Assembly (NCBI GenBank): GCA_013288895.1
Contig: JABDAY010000004.1
Span: forward strand, 1-64,000
Length of the DNA stretch: 64,000 nucleotides
From: Chlamydiota bacterium
GTDB lineage: Bacteria; Chlamydiota; Chlamydiia; Chlamydiales; Rhabdochlamydiaceae
Reading direction: 5' to 3'
In this document: positions 38,646-46,784 of the stretch, one piece after another
Layout: each line of letters begins with the position of its first letter
How positions within the stretch are numbered: the stretch's first letter is position 1
Program-made: the position numbers and the translations under genes
Notes under the pieces: model-generated
Seen by the model: the letters and a program-made list of their open reading frames with translations, nothing else
The model's database searches: none
Told to the model about the DNA's origin: nothing

Positions 38646-39446
38646 ATGCAACTCTTCGCATTAAATGATGATAATGAGTCTATTTTAGCACAAGAGGCAC
38701 TAAGACACAAAAATTATCTTTGCCCCGAGTGTCTATATCCCGTCCGCGCTCGGGGCGGCCCCCATAAAAGACACCACTTTTATCACCCAAAAGGAAATAT
38801 CTCCTGCTCGCAGCACAAAAAAAGTTTACTGCATATTTCTCTCCAAGTTTATCTCTTTAATGCACTCCCGGGGGCTCAGCTAGAGAGGCCCTTTCCCCAA
38901 ATTGGTAGAATTGCCGATGTCTATTGGGAGGCAAAACATATGGTATTTGAGGTCCAATGCTCCCCCATGACCCTTCAGGAAGCGACGCAGCGGTGCAACG
39001 ACTATCAAAAGCTAGGGATCAAACTCGTCTGGATCCTCCATCAAAAGCGGTTTAATAAAAAAAACTTGTCGCCTGCCGAACAATTCCTTCGCGTTCATAC
39101 CAATTGCTACTATGCAGGCAATCAAATCATCTACGATCAATTTGAAATTTGCAAAAAATCCAGAAGAATTTTCCGAGGGGCCCCCTTAAAAATTGATCTT
39201 CGCTACCCCAAAGAACTGGTCTTGCCAAAAAGAGAACCTCCCGAGATCCTCAGAAAAAGATTTTTTAAATGGTCCTGTTACTTCCCAGGAGACCTAAACA
39301 GTCATTTTATTAACGGCCAAGATTTCTCTACTATATTTGCCATTGAAAAAAAATTTATTAATGCCAAAAAGGACTCTCTTTTCACCCGCTTGAAACGGTT
39401 TTATCAAATTATCTTCCATTACCTTCTGGAAAAAGCTTCCCAATAA
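38646..39446 (+). CDS. CoiA-like competence protein
   Basis: [26 protein letters not shown]; nuclease-like [44 protein letters not shown]. Confidence 0.8.
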   Translation: MQLFALNDDNESILAQEALRHKNYLCPECLYPVRARGGPHKRHHFYHPKGNISCSQHKKSLLHISLQVYLFNALPGAQLERPFPQIGRIADVYWEAKHMVFEVQCSPMTLQEATQRCNDYQKLGIKLVWILHQKRFNKKNLSPAEQFLRVHTNCYYAGNQIIYDQFEICKKSRRIFRGAPLKIDLRYPKELVLPKREPPEILRKRFFKWSCYFPGDLNSHFINGQDFSTIFAIEKKFINAKKDSLFTRLKRFYQIIFHYLLEKASQ

Positions 39447-39490
39447 ATTTAAAGTTTTGTATTCTTTATCCAAAATTCATGGGAGGAACT

Positions 39491-39778
39491 ATGGCCGAAG
39501 AAAAAAAGGCAGAAAAAGCACAGAAACGACCAACTGCATTAAAAAGAGATCTTCAAAGCGCAAAAAAATGTATGCACAACAAAACCTACAAATCAAAGGT
39601 TCGTACTGCAATCCGCTCTCTTGAAGATGCCATTACAAAAAAAGAAGAATCCGCAAAAGAAAACCTTAATCTCGTCTATAGCCTAATGGATAAAGGTGTT
39701 AAAACGGGGATCTTCAAGCTAAATAAAGCAAATCGTGTAAAGTCTCGCTTCACAAGAAGAATGGCCTCTAGTAAATAA
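39491..39778 (+). CDS. rpsT: 30S ribosomal protein S20
   Basis: ALKRDLQSAKKCMHNKTYKSKVRTAIRSLEDAI; GIFKLNKANRVKSRFTRRM. Confidence 0.93.
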   Translation: MAEEKKAEKAQKRPTALKRDLQSAKKCMHNKTYKSKVRTAIRSLEDAITKKEESAKENLNLVYSLMDKGVKTGIFKLNKANRVKSRFTRRMASSK

Positions 39779-39786
39779 GGCATTCC

Positions 39787-39821
39787 CGATGAGTTATTTT
39801 CCTGCGGAAAGTAACTCATCG
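39787..39821 (+). terminator. Candidate hairpin terminator after rpsT
   Basis: cgatgagtta-ttttcctgcggaaag-taactcatcg; 10 bp perfect stem, weak T tract. Confidence 0.45.
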
Positions 39822-39853
39822 AGAAGTTAATTTATCCTAAAAATATACCTTTC

Positions 39854-41116
39854 TTAAAGATTTAGACGGGCGCTCACACCTGATATACGCTGAGTGGTTT
39901 TTTTCAGAATTTCCAGAAGAAGATCGGGGGTAGATTGGATTTGGAGATAGGTTTTGGCGCGGGTGATTGCAGTGTAGAGAAGTTCCTTTCCAAAGTTTTC
40001 TGAGCCTTCGGGAAGAAGGAGGAGAACTTTGTCGTATTCACTTCCTTGGCTTTTGTGGACGGAGATGCAATAGGCGTAATCGAAATGGGGAACCTCATGA
40101 GCGGGAAGCGTTCTTCCATCGGAGAAGTGAACGGTATCTTTTATGAGTGTAGCCGTTTGGCCATTGTAGAGATTGAGCTCGCGGTTGTTTTTTGTGATCA
40201 TGATCGGAATTGTATCGGAGGAAAGGGTGGCGGCGATTTTTTGATTTAGTTGATCGGCGCCTAAAGGGCCCTGCCTCATCGAGGAGAGAATGGTATAGCC
40301 TTGCTGAACGTAATCCATTAAATCTATGTTAGTGTTAATTTTCAGAAGTTCATATAGGGCTTCTTCTGGGCTTTTTTCTAGGATTATATAGGCCAATTGC
40401 TTGATTGCATCTTGTGAGCGGAAGTTTTGTTTTAGATGAGTGCAGATATCTGGGCATGCTGCGATGAGATCGGCAAAAAAAGCTCCCCCTTCAATAGAGG
40501 GAAGTTGATTAGGATCTCCCATAAGGACAACGCGCGTTCCATTTTTTACAGATGTTAGGAAATGGGCAAAGAGGCGCGCATCGATCATGGAACATTCATC
40601 CACAATGATGAGCTCAGCAAAAAGAACAGTTTGTTTCTTATCAGGCAGCTCGAGCAATGCATGGAGGGTTTTCCCATTTAACCTAGCAGCAGCTTTCCCC
40701 GTTGGCGCAGCCAACATGATTTTGCCGGGAAATGCTTTGATGATCTGAGATGCAGTATAGGTCTTGCCTGTTCCAGGCCCTCCAGTGATAATACTGATGG
40801 GAAGTGTCAGAGCTTTGCGCACTGCCTCTTTTTGTTCGAGAGCGAGGCCATCATCTAATACTGCTTCCAATTTATTAACTTGAGTATTTTTTATCCTGCA
40901 AAAGTGTTCGATAAATCTAGTTTCATATGCCCAGTTTTTTTCAAGATAATAGAGATTATTATATTGGTGGATGCATGAGGGAAGCTCTGGCCCATTCTCT
41001 TCTTTCATGCAAATATGTCCTTCGCGCGAAAAACAAAAAAGCTTAGCCAGAAACTGTATAGTCTCTTCCTTATCGCTTAAATTTTTGGCAAATAGCAGAT
41101 CAATCTCTTCTAACAT
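39854..41116 (-). CDS. recD: RecD-like helicase (exodeoxyribonuclease V alpha-like)
   Basis: ITGGPGTGKTYTASQIIKAF; LIIVDECSMID; VVLMGDPNQLPS; AYCISVHKSQGSEYDKVLL; AITRAKTYL. Confidence 0.88.
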   Translation of the reverse strand: MLEEIDLLFAKNLSDKEETIQFLAKLFCFSREGHICMKEENGPELPSCIHQYNNLYYLEKNWAYETRFIEHFCRIKNTQVNKLEAVLDDGLALEQKEAVRKALTLPISIITGGPGTGKTYTASQIIKAFPGKIMLAAPTGKAAARLNGKTLHALLELPDKKQTVLFAELIIVDECSMIDARLFAHFLTSVKNGTRVVLMGDPNQLPSIEGGAFFADLIAACPDICTHLKQNFRSQDAIKQLAYIILEKSPEEALYELLKINTNIDLMDYVQQGYTILSSMRQGPLGADQLNQKIAATLSSDTIPIMITKNNRELNLYNGQTATLIKDTVHFSDGRTLPAHEVPHFDYAYCISVHKSQGSEYDKVLLLLPEGSENFGKELLYTAITRAKTYLQIQSTPDLLLEILKKTTQRISGVSARLNL

Positions 41117-41134
41117 TAGCCCCAACAAATAAAA

Positions 41135-41446
41135 TTATTTAGAAGAGATTATTTTTTCTCTAAGAACATAAGGATCCAAATCAATATCATTAGCCCAAGC
41201 CAAGGTATTTGTTTTGGGATCTACAAAAACTTGATTGAAGAAATCCACAGATTTCCACGCTTCAAAGACCCCATTTCCAACTAAATGACTTAAATCAACC
41301 TCACCCTCAAGACCATCATCAAATCGAATCCAGACTCGATAATTAGGTTTTGGCTTACAAGCGATGATTTTTGCTCTTTTGAATCCCATATCTCCACATT
41401 TAGCGGAGCGGGGGAATTTTTTGCAGCTTTTTATTGTTTGAAGCAT
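41135..41446 (-). CDS. DUF2442-like protein
   Basis: PNYRVWIRFDDGLEGEVDLSHLVG...WANDIDLDPYVL. Confidence 0.7.
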   Translation of the reverse strand: MLQTIKSCKKFPRSAKCGDMGFKRAKIIACKPKPNYRVWIRFDDGLEGEVDLSHLVGNGVFEAWKSVDFFNQVFVDPKTNTLAWANDIDLDPYVLREKIISSK

Positions 41447-41693
41447 AGTCCCAATCTTCCATAAGTTCTTTCTGATGAGCCTGCGCCCATTCCATCACAA
41501 AATTTAAAGCTCTTGCCGGCAATTCTCCTGCCAGGATATCCAATTGGGAAATCCGTATCAATACCTCATATTCTCCATATCTTGCATGAAAATGGGGAGG
41601 AGCATGATCATTATAAAACATTAGGATAAAAATACCATAAAACTCGGAAATCGTTGGCATGAATAGCGCTTTTTTAGACATCCAGTATAGCAA
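41400..41693 (-). CDS. DUF4160-like protein
   Basis: MPTISEFYGIFILMFYNDHAPPHFHARYGEYEVLIRI; overlaps the DUF2442 gene. Confidence 0.78.
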   Translation of the reverse strand: MLYWMSKKALFMPTISEFYGIFILMFYNDHAPPHFHARYGEYEVLIRISQLDILAGELPARALNFVMEWAQAHQKELMEDWDYASNNKKLQKIPPLR

Positions 41694-41764
41694 AGTTCCA
41701 AAATAATGAGAATAAAAACTTCCTTATCAGCCGACAGCAGATCAATCTCTTCTAACATATTTTA

Positions 41765-42403
41765 TCATCTTAACAAAATACGATATGAACAGGAATCTTG
41801 ATCTTTACTCACATTGGGCCCATCCATTCCAAGCTCTTTGGCGATTTTTCCAAGATAGGAAATCGACCCAATGTACATGTCTGTCTTCACTACCTTAAGA
41901 GGTCTATTCCCTACGTAAACTTTTTCATGAAAGAGCTTAGTAGCATAAACCATTAAAGCCTTAGCTGCCTCAAGCTCATATGATTTGTTTTGCATAGAAC
42001 GGATGACTAAGTATGCGAGCTCTGCTACACCATTTTCTATTGCACAATCTTCTCCGGCTTTCTCCAATGCGCAAGATCCGATAAATTCATTTCTATCTTT
42101 GCTATATATGGCAAATAGACCAAATGGCCCATTTTTCCACCCTTGTATCCGAGCATCAATAAATTTAACATATTCTTCAGAGCTCAGAGCTCCAAACATA
42201 CCACGAAATGGTCTCATTACATCTAAGCTTAGAAAAACCTGGTGAAGATCTTTGGAAGCCTCTTTAGAAGTCACGGGTATCAATTGCAATCTATCCGTTA
42301 CGATCAGTTCGACAACAGAATGCCCTGCGGCAGCACAAGCCATACAGATTCTCCTTTTTATCCAATTTAAAAAGTCCCAGAAATGAGGTACCACATGGTA
42401 CAC
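41765..42403 (-). CDS. GNAT-family acetyltransferase-like protein
   Basis: IVTDRLQLIPVT...FGLFAIYSKDRNEFIGSCALEKAG...AELAYLVIRSMQNKSYELEAAKALMVYA. Confidence 0.65.
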   Translation of the reverse strand: MYHVVPHFWDFLNWIKRRICMACAAAGHSVVELIVTDRLQLIPVTSKEASKDLHQVFLSLDVMRPFRGMFGALSSEEYVKFIDARIQGWKNGPFGLFAIYSKDRNEFIGSCALEKAGEDCAIENGVAELAYLVIRSMQNKSYELEAAKALMVYATKLFHEKVYVGNRPLKVVKTDMYIGSISYLGKIAKELGMDGPNVSKDQDSCSYRILLR

Positions 42404-42466
42404 CGCCGCTCTCTTAAAAAGATATAATAGACGCGGCCATATTTAAGAGCGATGTCGAAGCAGCCT
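42393..42466 (-). pseudogene. Degenerate duplicate of the recB 3' end
   Basis: Reverse strand encodes GCFDIALKYGRVYYIFLR, matching RecB C-terminal KLFDINLKYGGAYYIFLRG (44332-44406). Confidence 0.75.
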
Positions 42467-42536
42467 CTCCAACAATTTGGCTACGATTCAGAAATCACGG
42501 ACAAAAACGGAAACAACACTGAGTTCCAAAACGCTA

Positions 42537-42565
42537 TGACAGACGCGAGGAACGAGCGTTTGTCA
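42537..42565 (+). repeat. 29 bp hairpin repeat, copy 2
   Basis: tgacagacgcgaggaacgagcgtttgtca; overlaps the kinase stop codon. Confidence 0.85.
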
Positions 42566-44224
42566 CCCCCCAGCTAGCAACTTGTTCCAACGAATCAGGG
42601 CTTCCTGTAATGTGGGGCGCTCATTAAATTTAGGATTACTCATGTATTGACTCAACTGAGAGATTAAAGAACTTAATTGTTGATCGTGAGGAGCAATTTG
42701 CTTTGACAGGCCGCGAAAAAGGATAGCTGTCGAATAAACATCAAATTTTTTATTATAAGTACGGATTTGTGAATCATGAGGTTTACCAGCATTACGAAGT
42801 TCCCGTATTTCTGGCGGTATGTATTGTTCTGTTCCACAGCACGAGCTTGCGTCTTGGTCACAAGACCTACAGGCCAGGCCGAAATCTGCGATACATGGTG
42901 TAAGATCTCTTGTTACTAGAGTGTTAGCTTCCTTAATATCTCTATGCGTAATTCCTTTTTCCTGAATCTCAATTAGAGTATTTAAAATCGTTGTCACTGC
43001 CTTTCTGTAATCCATCTCAGGTTTATAACTACTTAAAGTCCCTCCCATATAATAGGGCATAATGGTGATTCTTTTTTCTCTATTGCGAGGTCCCTTATAC
43101 TCTTTATTCTCTTTTCCTTCGTAAATTTGAGTCTGATAAACTTTAGGAACACAGCGTATATGTTTTAATGCCTCATGAACCTTTTTCTCTCGCTCTTGAT
43201 AAAAAGTCATGTCTTGGAACCCACCCGGCCAATTCTTGTCTGCTCTCATTACCCGCTCTGACTTTCTAACACATATTTCACAATTCACATAATTGATACA
43301 AAATTTAACTGTGCCAAAAGATCCTTTGCCTACCACCTTATCACTACCAGGAAGAGGTCGATTAGTCTGAGGGTCTGAATGATTTAAAAGAATATAAATA
43401 GAACCATCTGGATAGAATTCAAGAGTTTTTGCTAGCTCTATTCCTTCCTGTTTGGTAGAAACGCGATGAAATCTTCCTTTGTATTTATCTTTATTATTTT
43501 CTATAAATGTCCCGAGTTTTTCCATGTCTTCGAGACTTACTGAGCCTATTCCAGCTACTTCTTTCATTTTTTTAAGAAGAACTTCTGACTTGAATTTAAT
43601 GATCTTAGGATTCGCCACCAGTTGATTTAGATTCCTTAGTGCCTCATGCCATTTGTGAAGTGATTTATAACACTTTGCCGCAGCATAGAACTCATTTCGT
43701 CTCTCAAGATACGCCGCTCTTTCTGCTAAACTTTCGGGTATCTTAGGAGGAGAAGCTTGAGCTTTGGCTTGGGGCTGGGGTTGAGCTTGATGTTGAGGTT
43801 GAACTAGAGCTGGGGGTGGAGCTTGAACTACAGCTCTAGCTATAGGGGGAACTGGAACCGGTATTGGGGCTGGAGGTTGTTGAACTGGGATAGCAACTGG
43901 AACCGGCGCCAGGGCTAGTGCTTTTTTATTTTGGTCCTTTCTTACAGCACCGCCTAGAATAATGGAGAGACCTATGGCTAAAATAATTGCTGAAATAGCA
44001 CAAAGAGTTGCTTGATTATTACTTATAAATCTTAGAACACTCTCCGTTTTGGTTATCATACTGGGATTAATGAACATAGCGAGGAAAAATCCCGCAACAA
44101 CAGCTATAACAACGCCAATTAAGATCCCCCGGTCACCATTTTTTCCCAGCAGGGCATTTTTGCATCTATCTGTATATGTATGAGTTAAGACAAATGAAGG
44201 CGCTGCGGCTATGTCATTTCCCAT
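42563..44224 (-). CDS. Eukaryotic-type Ser/Thr protein kinase with N-terminal bilobed hydrophobic domain and proline-rich linker
   Basis: GKGSFGTV, THRDIKEANTLV, IADFGLA; two hydrophobic helices (GILIGVVIAVVAGFFLAMFI ... ATLCAISAIILAIGLSIILGG). Confidence 0.88.
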   Translation of the reverse strand: MGNDIAAAPSFVLTHTYTDRCKNALLGKNGDRGILIGVVIAVVAGFFLAMFINPSMITKTESVLRFISNNQATLCAISAIILAIGLSIILGGAVRKDQNKKALALAPVPVAIPVQQPPAPIPVPVPPIARAVVQAPPPALVQPQHQAQPQPQAKAQASPPKIPESLAERAAYLERRNEFYAAAKCYKSLHKWHEALRNLNQLVANPKIIKFKSEVLLKKMKEVAGIGSVSLEDMEKLGTFIENNKDKYKGRFHRVSTKQEGIELAKTLEFYPDGSIYILLNHSDPQTNRPLPGSDKVVGKGSFGTVKFCINYVNCEICVRKSERVMRADKNWPGGFQDMTFYQEREKKVHEALKHIRCVPKVYQTQIYEGKENKEYKGPRNREKRITIMPYYMGGTLSSYKPEMDYRKAVTTILNTLIEIQEKGITHRDIKEANTLVTRDLTPCIADFGLACRSCDQDASSCCGTEQYIPPEIRELRNAGKPHDSQIRTYNKKFDVYSTAILFRGLSKQIAPHDQQLSSLISQLSQYMSNPKFNERPTLQEALIRWNKLLAGG

Positions 44225-44315
44225 AATAATTCCCCTGTTTAAAAAAAATATTTAATTAATAATAAGTATATTATAACAAATCCATAATTAAAGTAAAATT
44301 TAAATATATTTTATA

Positions 44316-46784
44316 TCATTTAATGGAATTGACATGGTAAATTGCGGGCCCTCGTAAAAAAATGTAGTAGGCGCCACCGTATTTAAGGTTGATGTCAAAC
44401 AGCTTTACATGGCGTTTTAGCGCTTCAACATAAATCTCGGCCTGAAGGAAATAATCGCTTTGTTTCATCTCTTTTTCTAAGCTTACTTGGGAGTAGTCTG
44501 TCAAGTAATTAGACTTCCAGTCGACCAAGTAGTAAGAGCCCTCTTTTATAAAAACAAGATCTACTGAGCCTTTGATTAGATCATTATTTTGCGGATACAT
44601 AAACTCCATCTCTTGAAGGTAGCCAGTCTTGGGAATATCTAGGAGCTGCAGCGACTTTTCAATCATTTCAAAAATCTGCTGACTCCAATTTTCTAAATGT
44701 GTTTTTTCGACTTTCTGTTTGATATATTCGAGTCTGTCATCAGCCTGGAAAATCTCCTCTAAAATGCTATGGAGTAAAACACCTGTTTCTTTTCCCGTTG
44801 GCATGGCGGCTTCATCTATTTCAACACTCTTTGCCTCTCCCTTTTGCGCAAGAGAAGTGAAGGAATAAATAAAGCTAGGCTCGCTCGGAACTGGCCTAGG
44901 GATTTCTTTGGCTTCGGGCTCGGGCAATTGTAAGGGATGAAGCTGAAATTCCATCCCATTTAAATTAATAGAGCTTTCAATATTTACATATTTGCAAAAA
45001 AGCTCGATAGGGGATTCGCTTCCGAGTTTTTTTCCATGAATAAGGGGGATATACACCCTTTTTTTTGCGCGCGTTAGGGTCACATATAGCTGTCTGAGTT
45101 TTTCCGCTTCGTCTTCTTTTTCATGGAGTTTGCAAAGGGGATTTTCTTCTGTGTATTCTATAATCTGGTTATCAACTTCAATGTAATCATCTTTGCCCGA
45201 ATGTCTGCTTGCAGAGCCAAGCGCAAAAACAATATCAAACTCAAGCCCTTTACTCATGTGGGTACTCATGATTTGGATCTCTTCCCTTCCGCTACAGCTC
45301 CTTTTCTCCTCACACTCTTCTTTTTCTTTCAATACAAACTCAAGAACTTCCTTATCGGAAAAATCGATCTCCCTCATAATCTCCACTAACCCCTTATCCT
45401 GAAAGAATGCCTTCATTGTGTGGGCGTCTTTTAGCTGATGGTGATCCCAATTAAATAAGGGACCACTTAAAACGATTTTCAGTTTGCTTAAACTATCAGG
45501 ATTTTCTAGTAGAGACTTGAGCTCTTTTAAGGCCTGGTAAGACAATCTGTCTGTGATTTTGCCACCTTTTTTAAGCTGGGAGGGGATATTGTAATTGTTT
45601 AAAAAGGCGCAAACGCGCTCTGCTTGATGTCGATCTTTAATCAATACTGCGATCTTATTTAACGGAAAATTCTCCTCTTCTTTGAGATAGAGAATTTCCT
45701 GTGTAATAAAAGGGAAAAGGTATTCCTCTTCAATAGCTTTGGCGCTCGCTTTTGGCGCTTCTACTTTAAAAAAACAAAAGGGATCTTTCCCATCTTTAAA
45801 AGGATGGTCTATCCCATCTGGCTTATGATTGACTTGGGCATAGTCTAGCGTCTCATCTTCTTTAGGCAAGGCCAAAGGACATTTTGAAAAAAGGGCATTT
45901 AACCTTTTAATAAAAGTGGGATCGCTACGGTAATTTGTATCTAAGAGGTAGTGGCTAGGAAAGTGCTCTTTGGCTTTTAAGTAAGTATAAACATCGGCCC
46001 CTCTGAATCTGTAGATCGACTGTTTAGGATCTCCTACAAGATAAAAGGCATCAAGTCCAGCGTTGACAAAGAGTTTTTCAAAGATTTTCCATTGCAAAGG
46101 GTCGGTATCTTGGAACTCATCGACAATGACCGCTCGAAACATTTGTCTCACAGATTTTACAAACTCAGGATTCTCTAAACACTCTTCCATTTTATGGAGA
46201 AGATCATCTGGAGAAAAAGCCTCTTGTTTTTGAATCTGGACTGCACATTCTCTTGCTAATTTTAAAAAGGGATCTGTCCCCTCAATTTTTTTTCTCCTCT
46301 CCCCCAAATTAACCAGTCTGGTCACAAGACTTTCGATATTAAACCTGTGTTTTTTTAGAATGAGATGGATCTCTTCTGGCGTATAGGAATTTTTGGCTAA
46401 CTTGCGGAGCACTTCTAATACAGCTCTCTTCCGTGCCTGAGAATTATTGGTCTCATCGGGATCAGGCAGATCAAAGAACATATGATGTTTAAGCATCCGA
46501 TAGCAAAAACCATGGATGGTAAAGATTTTTGCCTTATCAAAATCAAGAAGGACATCCTTACCGAGCTTTGCGCGGATCCTTTGTTTTAACTCTTGCGTTG
46601 CAGCCTTTGTAAAAGTGACAACGAGGATCTCCTCAATCTTTAATCCTTCTTGAGTGAGCCTTGCCACTAAGTTTTCAATGGCATAGGTTTTTCCCGTTCC
46701 TGCAGAAGCTTCAATAATGTGAGCGCCAAAAACTGGCCCTAAGAGATCAAATCTGCGCATACGCTCCTTAGGTAAGATGACCAA
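44316..46784 (-). CDS. recB: RecB-like (exodeoxyribonuclease V beta) helicase-nuclease
   Basis: IEASAGTGKTYAIENLVARL; VDEFQDTDPLQWKIF; LVGDPKQSIYRFRGADVYTYL; nuclease motif GSVDLVFIKEGSYYLVDWKSN. Confidence 0.9.
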   Translation of the reverse strand: MVILPKERMRRFDLLGPVFGAHIIEASAGTGKTYAIENLVARLTQEGLKIEEILVVTFTKAATQELKQRIRAKLGKDVLLDFDKAKIFTIHGFCYRMLKHHMFFDLPDPDETNNSQARKRAVLEVLRKLAKNSYTPEEIHLILKKHRFNIESLVTRLVNLGERRKKIEGTDPFLKLARECAVQIQKQEAFSPDDLLHKMEECLENPEFVKSVRQMFRAVIVDEFQDTDPLQWKIFEKLFVNAGLDAFYLVGDPKQSIYRFRGADVYTYLKAKEHFPSHYLLDTNYRSDPTFIKRLNALFSKCPLALPKEDETLDYAQVNHKPDGIDHPFKDGKDPFCFFKVEAPKASAKAIEEEYLFPFITQEILYLKEEENFPLNKIAVLIKDRHQAERVCAFLNNYNIPSQLKKGGKITDRLSYQALKELKSLLENPDSLSKLKIVLSGPLFNWDHHQLKDAHTMKAFFQDKGLVEIMREIDFSDKEVLEFVLKEKEECEEKRSCSGREEIQIMSTHMSKGLEFDIVFALGSASRHSGKDDYIEVDNQIIEYTEENPLCKLHEKEDEAEKLRQLYVTLTRAKKRVYIPLIHGKKLGSESPIELFCKYVNIESSINLNGMEFQLHPLQLPEPEAKEIPRPVPSEPSFIYSFTSLAQKGEAKSVEIDEAAMPTGKETGVLLHSILEEIFQADDRLEYIKQKVEKTHLENWSQQIFEMIEKSLQLLDIPKTGYLQEMEFMYPQNNDLIKGSVDLVFIKEGSYYLVDWKSNYLTDYSQVSLEKEMKQSDYFLQAEIYVEALKRHVKLFDINLKYGGAYYIFLRGPAIYHVNSIK

